Source of the DNA: Lachnospiraceae bacterium
Lineage (GTDB): Bacteria; Bacillota; Clostridia; Lachnospirales; Lachnospiraceae
DNA length: 46,957 nt
Assembly (NCBI GenBank): GCA_017387565.1
Contig: JAFOEY010000008.1
Coordinates: forward strand, 1 to 46,957
Direction of reading: 5' to 3'
Made by a program: the position numbers and the translations under genes. Positions 1 to 7,659 of this stretch are shown here, piece by piece. The first letter of the stretch is position 1; every line of letters begins with the position of its first letter. Under the pieces are notes generated by a model that saw only the letters and a program-made list of their open reading frames with translations, was not told where the DNA came from and searched no databases.

Positions 1-139
1 GCTACGCACTTTGTGCTCTCGCAATCCGTAAACAATCGAAATCCGCCCTAATCGGGCTACTTTCTCATGTTTTGCGGGTCCCAAAGTCATACTTTTTCAT
101 GCGAGCATGAAAAGTATGACCTTTTGACCCTGGTATCAT
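1..139 (-). repeat. Dispersed ~155 bp palindromic repeat, copy 1 (cut by window start)
   Basis: On the minus strand this starts with the terminal repeat ATGATACCA (139-131) and runs through the long hairpin (arms around 121-86), the GCCC..GGGC mini-hairpin and the GGATTGC..GCAATCC hairpin. It is cut a few bases before the far terminal repeat. It matches the complete copy at 15278-15432 almost base for base. It begins 5 nt after the stop codon of the HAD gene. No ORF is inside it. Confidence 0.9.
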
Positions 140-143
140 ATCA

Positions 144-746
144 TTAATAAACATGATATTTTTTCAATTCTTCTATCGCTGCTTCTTTGGTTGTAAAACA
201 GATTGTTTTCATACCCAATTTTTCAGCTGCCTCACAGTTATCTTTTCTATCATCAAGAAACACACACTCCTCCGGGACCAAATCATATCGTTCAATCAGC
301 CTTTTGTATATTTCCGGTTCCGGCTTTACCAGTTTTTCCTGATAAGATAAAATTCCGCCATCCATATACGGAATAAAATCAATGGCATCCTGACACTCTA
401 TTTCCGCTTTACGGGAAAAATTGGAAAGATACAAAACCCTGTAACCTTTCTGTTTTAATTCCAGAATCCACGGGATTGCATAATCCCTTTTTGTAATCAT
501 ATCATGAACATTTTCACACAACTGCCGTATCTGAGGCTCCAGTTCGGGATCATTTTTTATAAAACCACTTATCAGTTCTTCATCCGTTTTTGCCCCTCTG
601 TCAAAATCGTTCCATTCAGGCGATAAAACAGTTGCCTTGGCGATTCGCGGCATAATTTCTTTTGGAAAATGAAAGCTCTCAAAATACTCTTTCCATCCAA
701 AGTCTGCTAACACATTTCCAATATCAAAAATAATTGTAGTAAGCAT
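144..746 (-). CDS. HAD-superfamily hydrolase (YihX-like sugar-phosphatase group)
   Basis: A 200-residue cytoplasmic phosphatase of the haloacid dehalogenase superfamily. Motif I is FDIGNVLAD at residues 7-15; the second Asp of the usual DxD is replaced by Gly, as in the YihX-like subgroup (E. coli YihX has FDLGNV). The C-terminal half has the motif III lysine in VKPEPEIY and motif IV in FLDDRKDN, which bind Mg2+. The helical cap between them (residues ~18-85) suits small phosphorylated substrates. The ATG at 746 is chosen because AGGAG lies 8 nt upstream; an upstream in-frame start at 773 has no such site. The substrate cannot be told from sequence. The gene stands alone between two repeat copies. 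Confidence 0.88.
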   Translation of the reverse strand: MLTTIIFDIGNVLADFGWKEYFESFHFPKEIMPRIAKATVLSPEWNDFDRGAKTDEELISGFIKNDPELEPQIRQLCENVHDMITKRDYAIPWILELKQKGYRVLYLSNFSRKAEIECQDAIDFIPYMDGGILSYQEKLVKPEPEIYKRLIERYDLVPEECVFLDDRKDNCEAAEKLGMKTICFTTKEAAIEELKKYHVY

Positions 747-779
747 AAGATAACTCCTGTTCAATTCTCGCAAAAAATC

Positions 780-804
780 GTACGTAACAATCCGTTGGTA
801 TCAT
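780..804 (+). repeat. Remnant of the dispersed repeat, right end only
   Basis: CAATCCGTTGGTATCAT (788-804) is identical to the right terminus of the complete copy at 15278-15432. Only about 25 bp remain, in the 64 bp gap between the HAD gene and the LysR gene. It shows that the element has decayed here. Confidence 0.7.
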
Positions 805-810
805 CCGTCC

Positions 811-1695
811 TCATGCGAATAACAACTCCAACAACCCTTTTGCAGCAAAGCTTGTTGGAAGTTTCCGGTTGGCTACCACGCAAATCTGTCTTTTGGGAAT
901 CATTTTATTAAATCGGATTTCGAACAGTCTCCCGCTGTCAATTTCCGGTTGGGCAAAATCACGTACAACACAACCCACGCCAAGGTTACGCAAGGCAAAC
1001 TGGACAATCATATTGGATGTTGCCAGTTCAAATTCCGGATTTAGGATAACGTCATTTTGTGCGAGAAGCTCATCCATATATTTTCTGGTACTGGTATTCT
1101 TTTCCAGAGAAATGATTGGATAATTTAACAGTTCTTTAAAATCCGTCATGTGGTTTTTTAATTGTGTATACCTTCTTCCGGCTACAAAAATATCTTCAAT
1201 TTCCCGTACAGGCCTGACTTCCATTCCTTCCAAAACCTCAAATGGAGTGGACACCAGGCACAAATCCACCGCTCCATCCATAAGATTTTTCAATGTTTCC
1301 GGTGTCGGTGCATTGGAAATCTTTACTTTGATATCCGGATGCTGTTCATGATATTTTTCCAAAAAGGGCAGTAAGTAGAATTCCAACGTCATGTCGCTGG
1401 CCCCGATATGCAACTCCCCTGCTTCCAAATTCATAAGCTTTTGCAAAACCTGTTCTCCATGGGCAATCTGCTCATATCCGCCTTTGACATAGTCAAACAG
1501 AATTTCTCCTTCCGGCGTCAGGCGAATTCCACGGGAAGTCCTAAGAAACAATTTTGCTTTAAGGTTAGCCTCAAGCAACTTCATCGACTGACTGACAGCC
1601 GGCTGGGAAATGTTTAAAAGCTCGGCCGCTCTGGTCAGGCTTTTTTCTTTTGCAACGTAATAAAACACTTTATAATACTCTAAATTTCCATCCAT
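811..1695 (-). CDS. LysR-family transcriptional regulator
   Basis: A 294-residue DNA-binding regulator. The N-terminal winged helix-turn-helix is clear (residues ~3-62; core AAELLNISQPAVSQSMKLLE, followed by LFLRTSRGIRLTPEGE, the LysR wing). The rest is the two-lobe effector domain (from ~residue 85, GELHIGASDM) that senses a small ligand. Start: ATG at 1695 with GGAGA 6 nt upstream; a TTG at 1707 lies on the Shine-Dalgarno itself and is unlikely. LysR proteins usually control a divergent neighbour, but here the upstream genes run the same way, so the target is unknown. The effector domain resembles the CysL/CbbR-like group, a weak inference. Confidence 0.93.
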   Translation of the reverse strand: MDGNLEYYKVFYYVAKEKSLTRAAELLNISQPAVSQSMKLLEANLKAKLFLRTSRGIRLTPEGEILFDYVKGGYEQIAHGEQVLQKLMNLEAGELHIGASDMTLEFYLLPFLEKYHEQHPDIKVKISNAPTPETLKNLMDGAVDLCLVSTPFEVLEGMEVRPVREIEDIFVAGRRYTQLKNHMTDFKELLNYPIISLEKNTSTRKYMDELLAQNDVILNPEFELATSNMIVQFALRNLGVGCVVRDFAQPEIDSGRLFEIRFNKMIPKRQICVVANRKLPTSFAAKGLLELLFA

Positions 1696-1720
1696 ATTGT
1701 TCTCCAAATCAGTTAGAATA

Positions 1721-1966
1721 CTAGAATGTTTTCACATTATTCTGGTGATTGAAATTATGCATCTGACCACGCAAATCTTCGCCCCGTTGTTTGTAATAAT
1801 CAATCTGTTTTCCTTTGAGCTTTCCGGAAGCAGTTAATTCATCAAGCAGTTTCCAATACTCTTCATAGTTGAGTTTGGCAGCATCCTTGTAATTATTTTC
1901 AAAATTCATCTGCAAAGTCTGCAGTTTATTTTCTAATAGCTGATTCTTTTTCAGAAGTCCGAACAT
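1721..1966 (-). CDS. Small coiled-coil protein overlapping the glycosyltransferase gene
   Basis: An 81-residue, charged, helix-forming protein without signal peptide or membrane segment. It begins MFGLLKKNQLLENKLQTLQ and contains a Trp/Tyr-rich middle (NYEEYWKLLDEL). I do not recognise a family. The start codon lies 41 bp inside the end of the upstream glycosyltransferase gene in another frame, with AAAGG about 12 nt before it, so translation is probably coupled. The amphipathic heptad pattern suggests a partner-binding helix. It could be an accessory to the glycosyltransferase, but only position supports this. Confidence 0.65.
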   Translation of the reverse strand: MFGLLKKNQLLENKLQTLQMNFENNYKDAAKLNYEEYWKLLDELTASGKLKGKQIDYYKQRGEDLRGQMHNFNHQNNVKTF

Positions 1967-3200
1967 CTTTTATACACCTTTCATATATACGTCTTAACCG
2001 TCGATAATTTGTTTCATATTCCGTCTGCTCCAGAATATCCATTCTTGAAAAATCACATGTCATTTCCCATGGTCTGGCAGTCATCATAGAAAGCAGTGCC
2101 GCCAGTTCATCCGTATGATACGGCGCATACTTAAAGCCATTCACACCATTACGGACAAAAGATGAAAATCCGCCCAACTCCGGTACAATCGCGGGTGTTT
2201 TTGTCCAATAAGCTTCAATCAATACTAAAGGCACTTCATACCAGCGTGACGGAATTACCACACATTTTGATTCTGACATTGTCTTTAACACCTTTTCATG
2301 CGATACCTGTCCCATAAAAGCCACATTTTTTATATGATTTTCTTTTATAAAAAGCTGACAAGCAAAATCAAGCTTTCCTTCTCCGCAGATGACAAGCTTT
2401 GGAACCTGATATTCCTCTTTTTGCAACTTTGAGGACATCATGCGGTATGCCTCTAATAAATCCAAAATTCCCTTCTCTTCTTCCAGTCTTCCCACAAACA
2501 GTATCTGATTTTTACGAGTGATCTTTTCCAATTTCTGGTTCTTTAATTCATTTTTCTTTAATACATTAGGTTTTAGAAAAACATGCTCTGAAGAAACATC
2601 TGTGAGCCTGCAGATTTTTTCTTTTTGAAAATCCGTCAGACAAATAAAATGAACATCGCGATAAGTATGTAACTTGCGATGAACATAGGTCTGAACTGCT
2701 AAAAGTACAGACTGCCAGAAACTGTTTCGATAGCACCTGTAGCGGACCGCCTGCACCAGTCCGTTTGTCATGCATTTTTCACAGATATGTTGACATTGAT
2801 AAAAGGTTCCCTTCGGACAACACAAACGATAATTGTGCACGGTCATGACAACCGGTATTCCTTCTTTTCTTGCTGCCCAAAAAACGGAAGGACTGATTAA
2901 ATGCAGGGTATTATGCACATGCACCAGATCAATCTTTTTTTTGCGGATAATCCTGCGAATCTGAATATAGGTTTTAACAGAAAAAACCGAATCAAACGGC
3001 AATATGATTTTTTCAAAGAGAGGCAGATGTGCAATCTCTTCATTTCTTCGATAATACTTATAAACTCTGTGTCCGTGTTCCTTTAGCATTTCTGCTTCAT
3101 TTTTAACAACGACATCTTCGCCACCCGGCTCACGGTAAAAGTTATGAACCTGCAAAATATTCAATTTACGTTCTTTACTTTTATAATTCGTTTCTTTCAT
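1926..3200 (-). CDS. Glycosyltransferase family 4 (GT-B fold)
   Basis: A 424-residue retaining glycosyltransferase. The N-terminal acceptor domain starts ILQVHNFYREPGGEDVV; the C-terminal donor domain has ILFVGRLEEEKGILDLLEAY and the signature PSRWYEVPLVLIEAYW, where the two glutamates correspond to the EX7E nucleotide-sugar site although spaced one residue closer than usual. It has no membrane segment and presumably acts at the inner face of the membrane in polysaccharide or glycolipid synthesis. The start is uncertain: ATG 3200 is used here; TTG at 3218 extends in frame, and TTG at 3164 fits the family's usual N-terminus. A TATAAT lies only 7 bp before ATG 3200, so the message may be nearly leaderless. 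Confidence 0.88.
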   Translation of the reverse strand: MKETNYKSKERKLNILQVHNFYREPGGEDVVVKNEAEMLKEHGHRVYKYYRRNEEIAHLPLFEKIILPFDSVFSVKTYIQIRRIIRKKKIDLVHVHNTLHLISPSVFWAARKEGIPVVMTVHNYRLCCPKGTFYQCQHICEKCMTNGLVQAVRYRCYRNSFWQSVLLAVQTYVHRKLHTYRDVHFICLTDFQKEKICRLTDVSSEHVFLKPNVLKKNELKNQKLEKITRKNQILFVGRLEEEKGILDLLEAYRMMSSKLQKEEYQVPKLVICGEGKLDFACQLFIKENHIKNVAFMGQVSHEKVLKTMSESKCVVIPSRWYEVPLVLIEAYWTKTPAIVPELGGFSSFVRNGVNGFKYAPYHTDELAALLSMMTARPWEMTCDFSRMDILEQTEYETNYRRLRRIYERCIKDVRTSEKESAIRK

Positions 3201-3206
3201 GTACTC

Positions 3207-3236
3207 ATTATAGCTCAAATATTTATATTTTCACAA
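3207..3236 (-). promoter_or_regulatory. Predicted sigma-A promoter of the glycosyltransferase gene
   Basis: On the minus strand TTGTGA (3236-3231), an 18 bp spacer and a perfect TATAAT (3212-3207). The start point would fall at about 3200, on or beside the ATG. Confidence 0.55.
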
Positions 3237-3271
3237 CAAAAACCGATGTAATAAGAGAGGCAAAAAAGAAT

Positions 3272-3332
3272 GCCCGGTTTTACAGTGGGGACGGTTCTTC
3301 TGTCATGAGAAGTGTCCCACTATAAAACCGGA
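3272..3332. repeat. REP-like GGGGACGGTTCTTC palindrome
   Basis: Imperfect inverted repeat: CCGGTTTT / AAAACCGG as outer arms, AGTGGG / CCCACT inside and CTTCT / AGAAG at the tip. It shares GTGGGGACGGTTCTT with the perfect hairpin at 7614-7656, so both belong to one dispersed family. It lies downstream of bioB. Confidence 0.75.
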
Positions 3333-3384
3333 CATTTATCCGAATACTTTGTAAACAATTTTCTGTAAGGTTGACTTGCATCCA

Positions 3385-4368
3385 TTAAGATTGCGAACAT
3401 GCTTTTACTTCACGTCCCATTTCGGAAAGCATTTCGCGATCACTCTGAATGGTAGCATTTGCTGCTGTTGTAAGCATATTTCCGGTTATCGTTGCCGAAG
3501 CTCCGGATTCAAATGCCTTCTTTCCATCGTTTTCCATGAGAGCTCTTCCCGCTGCAAGCCGGATATGGGCAGTCGGATTGATATACCGGAAAATGGCAAC
3601 GGTTCGAACAATGTCCTCTTCAGTTAACCGCTCCTGATTTTCCAGAGGCGTTCCTTTAATCGGCATCAATGCATTTAATGGAATGGAATCCACACCGACC
3701 TCAGAAAGACTGACCGCCATATCAATGCGATCTTCCCATGTCTCACCCATTCCGATAATGCCACCGGAACAAATCTTCATTCCTTCTTCTTTTAAAACTT
3801 TCAGTGTTGCAAATTTCTGCTCATATGTATGCGTTGTACAAATATGGGAGAAAAATCTTTTAGATGTTTCAATATTATGATGATACCGGTCCACACCGAT
3901 TTCTTTTAATCTTCGGAATTGTTCGCGATTTAAAAAGCCCATGGATGCACAAAGTTCAATATCACATTCTTCTTTCATTCGCTTAAAAGCACTAAGTGCT
4001 TTCTCAAATTCCTCTCCGCTCAAATCGCGTCCTGCGGTAACAATGGAAAACCGGTCTACACCTTCACGTTCATTTAACTTACATGCTTCTAAAAGTTCTT
4101 CTTCTGACAAAAAATCATAGACATTACATTCGGTATGATAGTGTGCGGACTGCGCACAGTATTTGCAGTCCTCCGGGCATTTGCCACTTCTACCATTCAC
4201 TATGGCACACAAATCCACTTTATCTCCCACAAAATGCTTTCTGATTTTATCAGCACCCTCACATAATGCATCATAATCGCAGGTAATAAAATAGGACAAA
4301 TCCTCACCTCTTGAAAGCCTGCGTCCTTCTATAATCTCGTCTGCCAGCTGTAACATATCCATACTCAT
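3385..4368 (-). CDS. bioB: Biotin synthase
   Basis: A 327-residue radical SAM enzyme that inserts sulfur into dethiobiotin to make biotin. The radical SAM cysteines are seen as CPEDCKYC (C64, C68, C71), which hold the [4Fe-4S] cluster; conserved BioB segments include the glycine-rich GGIIGMGE and NALMPIKGTPL. ATG 4368 follows GAGGA by 6 nt. The gene follows bioY in the same direction with a 131 bp gap. No bioA, bioD or bioF is in the window, so the cell may import biotin or precursors and carry out only the last step. The gap contains the short dyad TTGTTAGT / ACTAATAA around 4403-4423, which is not a standard BirA site. Confidence 0.97.
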   Translation of the reverse strand: MSMDMLQLADEIIEGRRLSRGEDLSYFITCDYDALCEGADKIRKHFVGDKVDLCAIVNGRSGKCPEDCKYCAQSAHYHTECNVYDFLSEEELLEACKLNEREGVDRFSIVTAGRDLSGEEFEKALSAFKRMKEECDIELCASMGFLNREQFRRLKEIGVDRYHHNIETSKRFFSHICTTHTYEQKFATLKVLKEEGMKICSGGIIGMGETWEDRIDMAVSLSEVGVDSIPLNALMPIKGTPLENQERLTEEDIVRTVAIFRYINPTAHIRLAAGRALMENDGKKAFESGASATITGNMLTTAANATIQSDREMLSEMGREVKACSQS

Positions 4369-4499
4369 AATACATCCTCATCCATACTTTTCTTGAATAC
4401 TATTATTGTTAGTTATACTAATAATTTTTCCGGTAAATTTATCTGATAAATTCTTCTGTTTCTGTGAATTTTACTCTTTTTCATTTACCTCACGAAATC

Positions 4500-5081
4500 T
4501 TATTCCTGCACATCCGTTTGTTTTTCCTTTTGTGTTGCCGGTAACAAATGAGCCTTTGCAAGTGCATGCCGAATTGCTTTTCCTAAAATACCGGCAATTA
4601 CAATTTTTGCAAGATCGAAAGGAATAAACGGAAATACGCAGACAGCCAGTGCCTGTGACCAGGTGTATTCCAATTGATAAATAAACCAGATGGTTCCAAA
4701 TAAATATGCAACGATGGTTCCTAAAACCATTCCCAGACTTGTAATGACCACATTTGCATGTGATTTTTCCATAAAAATACCACAAATAATTGCCATTAAA
4801 ATAAATCCGATCAGATATCCACCGGTAGGTCCTGCTAACTTTCCGATACCCCCTTCATAACCGGAGAATACCGGCAATCCAATCATACCTAAAAACAGGT
4901 ATACAATATAACTAATTGTGCTTCCCTTTGTTCCTAAAAGATAAACTGCTAAGTAGATGACAAGATTGGTCAAAGAAACCGGAACCGGACCAATCGGAAC
5001 GGAATTCGGTCCCAATACACACATCAGTGCAGCCATCAGTGCACATGTTGTCAATTGATATACTTTTGTCTTATTTTTCAT
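4500..5081 (-). CDS. bioY: Biotin ECF transporter substrate-binding protein BioY
   Basis: A 193-residue integral membrane protein, the S-component that captures biotin for the energy-coupling-factor transporter. About six hydrophobic helices are visible. Family features are ALMAALMCVLGPNSVPIGPVP near the N-terminus and GPTGGYLIGF in the middle. ATG 5081 is chosen because AGGAGAG lies 7 nt upstream; an in-frame ATG at 5168 is rejected since it would put the promoter and operator inside the coding region. The energising EcfA/EcfT modules are not in the window and are probably shared from elsewhere. Regulation by BirA is shown directly by the operator at 5136-5170. Confidence 0.95.
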   Translation of the reverse strand: MKNKTKVYQLTTCALMAALMCVLGPNSVPIGPVPVSLTNLVIYLAVYLLGTKGSTISYIVYLFLGMIGLPVFSGYEGGIGKLAGPTGGYLIGFILMAIICGIFMEKSHANVVITSLGMVLGTIVAYLFGTIWFIYQLEYTWSQALAVCVFPFIPFDLAKIVIAGILGKAIRHALAKAHLLPATQKEKQTDVQE

Positions 5082-5115
5082 TTCTTTTCTCTCCTGTATT
5101 TTATTTCCATAAACT

Positions 5116-5170
5116 AAAATACAGAGAAAAAAAAGAATTGTCAACCTTTTTCTTGAAATGGTTAACAATT
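5116..5170 (-). promoter_or_regulatory. bioY promoter with overlapping BirA operator
   Basis: Two half-sites, AATTGTCAAC (5136-5145) and GTTAACAATT (5161-5170), are separated by exactly 15 bp, the arrangement known for Firmicute BirA boxes. On the minus strand the promoter reads TTGACA (5144-5139), 17 bp, TATTTT (5121-5116). The -35 box lies within one half-site, so bound BirA-biotinyl-AMP would block RNA polymerase. High biotin should therefore shut off bioY and possibly bioB. Confidence 0.92.
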
Positions 5171-5284
5171 CTTTTTTGTATTCTTTTTTATTTTACTTAA
5201 CTACTTTTTATTCTTTGTACAATTTATATCAATCTTTTGACAACAAGACTTTTCTCAAGTCAGTATTAAGAATGATAATATATT

Positions 5285-6736
5285 TTATACATTAATTTCG
5301 GCAGTCATTCCCAAAAGATCTTTATTAGCTTCCAAAATCGGATTTACAACATCCTTAATGAACTTCTCTACCTGAATCGGTGAACGTCCAACATATTTAG
5401 AAGGATCCATGGTCTTTTGCAAATCTTCCAAACTCATACCAAACGCAGGATCATTTGCAATCAGTTCCAGTAAATTATTTTCCTTACCTTCCTGTTTTAC
5501 ATGTTTTCCTGCTTCCATTGACAGAGTACGGATAATTTCATGCATTTCCTGACGGTTACCGCCGTTTTTAACAGCATCCATCATGATATTTTCAGTAGCC
5601 ATAAACGGCAACTCGCTCATCAGACGTTTGGTAATAACTTTGTCATAGACTACCAATCCGTCAACAACATTTAAACAAAGATCCAGAATACCGTCGATTG
5701 CAAGAAATGCTTCCGGAATGGATAATCTCTTATTGGCAGAATCATCCAACGTTCTCTCAAACCACTGAGTAGCTGATGTAATAGCCGGATTTAAAGCATC
5801 GATCATGACATATCTGGACAAAGAAGCGATACGCTCACTTCTCATGGGATTTCTCTTATATGCCATAGCAGAGGAACCGATCTGATTTTTCTCAAAAGGC
5901 TCTTCCACTTCTTTTAAGTGCTGTAACAGACGAATATCGTTACTCATCTTGTGTGCACTTGCGGCAATACCGGCTAAAATATTGCAGACTCTTGTATCTG
6001 TCTTACGGCTGTAAGTCTGACCGGATACTGCAACGCACTGTGTAAAGCCCATTTTCTTTGCAATCATGGGATCAATCTTATCAATGGTTTCCTGATCGCC
6101 ATTAAATAATTCCAAAAAAGATGCCTGCGTACCGGTAGTACCTTTAGAGCCCAGTAACTTCATAGTGGAAAGTACATAATCCAGATCTTCCAAATCCATG
6201 CAGAATTCCTGACACCATAAAGTTGCTCTTTTACCTACTGTTGTAGGCTGTGCCGGCTGAAAATGAGTAAATGCCAACGTCGGAAGATCTTTGTACTGAT
6301 CTGCAAATTTTGCCAGTTCTGCAATCACATTGACCAATTTCTTTTTTACCAGCTTTAATGCCTCTGTCATGACGATAATATCCGTATTGTCACCAACATA
6401 GCAGGATGTTGCACCCAAGTGGATAATACCTGCTGCCTTTGGGCACTGCTGTCCGTATGCATATACATGACTCATAACATCATGACGCACCTGTTTTTCT
6501 CTTTCTTTTGCAACATCGTAATTAATATCATGAACATGCGCCTTTAACTCATCAATCTGTTCCTGTGAAATTACCGGCTTTCCATCCTGTGAAAGACCTA
6601 ATTCCATCTCCGTCTCAGCAAGTGCAATCCATAATTTTCTCCAGGTCGAAAATTTCATATCCGGCGAAAAAATATACTGCATCTCTTTACTTGCATATCG
6701 TTCCGACAACGGACTTACATATCTGTCATTGCTCAT
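5285..6736 (-). CDS. purB: Adenylosuccinate lyase
   Basis: A 483-residue enzyme of the fumarase/aspartase superfamily that releases fumarate from SAICAR and from adenylosuccinate in purine synthesis. The superfamily signature loop is IGSSAMAYKRNPMRSER (residues 286-302), with the catalytic serine at 288/289. Other conserved regions are HDVMSHVYA (~85) and LAFTHFQPAQPTTVGKR (~154-170), the latter with the catalytic histidine. The ATG at 6736 follows AGAGGAG. It is single in its transcription unit; purF, the first pathway enzyme, lies 0.9 kb upstream in the same direction. No purine riboswitch was found in the 349 bp upstream. Confidence 0.97.
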   Translation of the reverse strand: MSNDRYVSPLSERYASKEMQYIFSPDMKFSTWRKLWIALAETEMELGLSQDGKPVISQEQIDELKAHVHDINYDVAKEREKQVRHDVMSHVYAYGQQCPKAAGIIHLGATSCYVGDNTDIIVMTEALKLVKKKLVNVIAELAKFADQYKDLPTLAFTHFQPAQPTTVGKRATLWCQEFCMDLEDLDYVLSTMKLLGSKGTTGTQASFLELFNGDQETIDKIDPMIAKKMGFTQCVAVSGQTYSRKTDTRVCNILAGIAASAHKMSNDIRLLQHLKEVEEPFEKNQIGSSAMAYKRNPMRSERIASLSRYVMIDALNPAITSATQWFERTLDDSANKRLSIPEAFLAIDGILDLCLNVVDGLVVYDKVITKRLMSELPFMATENIMMDAVKNGGNRQEMHEIIRTLSMEAGKHVKQEGKENNLLELIANDPAFGMSLEDLQKTMDPSKYVGRSPIQVEKFIKDVVNPILEANKDLLGMTAEINV

Positions 6737-7001
6737 GTTTAGTCTCCTCTGCTTGTATATTTTACGATAACGTTGGCAACTTTTTTATCCACTCACCATC
6801 GTTATTCTACCGTTAAATAATAGCATAACTAATAAAACTTGAAAAGTTGAATTATATTTATTCGTGTAATTCTTTTATAAAATCATCCTTAGAAGTTTTC
6901 AGATATAGTTTACACATATAAAATTGTTTATTGTTACTGTATCACATTATACATGATGTTTCTGTGTTTATGTACGTTTTTATAAAAATATTCATTAATA
7001 C
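6737..7001. other. Intergenic region upstream of purB
   Basis: AT-rich, no coding potential beyond short chance frames. On the minus strand TATTAT occurs about 100 bp before purB and may be a -10 box, but no convincing -35 box is spaced correctly. I see no riboswitch or operator. Confidence 0.4.
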
Positions 7002-7040
7002 AAAAGAGCTTGGCGAATACCATGCATTCTCCAAGCTCTT
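7002..7040 (-). terminator. Intrinsic terminator after the decayed gene
   Basis: AAGAGCTTGG (7004-7013) pairs with CCAAGCTCTT (7031-7040), with further GAAT/ATTC pairing inside. In the minus direction the stem is followed by TTTTG. It sits about 45 bp beyond the stop of the gene fragment at 7086-7374. Confidence 0.75.
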
Positions 7041-7085
7041 AATTTGAATAAGTTTTATAGCCGAAATCTCAAATATAGAAATGAA

Positions 7086-7374
7086 TCACATCTGCTCCAT
7101 AAAAGCTTCCATGCTGTCAACTTTAATAGCAAGCATAAACCATTTTTTTAGAATGTCTGCATCTGTAATAGTATTTACTTTTTCCAATAAATCATTAGAA
7201 ACACTCCCCAACTCATTCAATACATCAATAAGATCTTCTCGACGTGTTTCAATTATTGCCTCTGCCTTTGCATCCATTGTCTCAAAATCAATATATTCTC
7301 CCCATGTCATATACCGATACCTCTCTTCCGGTGACGTCTTTACTATCCAGTTCTTCAAATTTCTTTTTACTCAT
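7086..7374 (-). pseudogene. Frameshifted remnant of a small conserved protein
   Basis: A good Shine-Dalgarno (AAGGAG) precedes ATG 7374, which opens MSKKKFEEL and then runs off-frame to an early stop. The long reading frame (7358 to 7086) is offset by one base and would need a TTG start at 7358; it encodes NWIVKTSPEERYRYMTWGE and continues to a helical C-terminus ending MEAFMEQM. The simplest reading is a one-base indel around 7355-7360 in a ~97-residue protein. It resembles C-terminal tails of Rpn/PD-(D/E)XK transposase-like proteins, but the assignment is weak. A terminator follows at 7002-7040, so the unit was once a complete gene. Confidence 0.5.
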
Positions 7375-7613
7375 AAAATCCTCCTTACCGGCGGAGCCAT
7401 GAGTAAAAATAGATTTTCAAAGCAAATCAAACTCCGCCAACATATAAAATTATTTCTCTGTGAAAAATGTTGGCGAATGCCAAGATATTGCTGAAGATGT
7501 GATTTACAGCAGATGTTTTCACTTAAGATAGTTTGTATTATAATTTCAAAAGATATGTATGTCAATATGTTTCTCAAATATTTATAAACGAATTTTCGTT
7601 AATTCCATCTTAA

Positions 7614-7656
7614 TGTGGGGACGGTTCTTTTTTATGCAAAAAGAACCGTCCCCACA
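7614..7656. repeat. REP-like GGGGACGGTTCTTTTT perfect hairpin
   Basis: TGTGGGGACGGTTCTTTTT (7614-7632) and its exact complement (7638-7656) form a 19 bp stem with a 5 nt loop, 3 bp beyond the purF stop codon. The same core occurs at 3272-3332. The GGGGACGGTTCTTTTT palindrome is, from memory, widespread in Firmicutes. There is no T-run, so it is not a classical terminator, but it would protect the purF mRNA 3' end. Confidence 0.85.
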
Positions 7657-7659
7657 AAG

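Noticed and set aside
3272-3332. Intrinsic terminator of bioB
   Set aside because: The hairpin lacks a following T-run in the minus direction and shares its core with another dispersed palindrome.
7396-7491. 31-codon plus-strand frame with a CGGAG before its ATG
   Set aside because: Too short, no family features, and the region is the upstream end of a decayed gene on the other strand.
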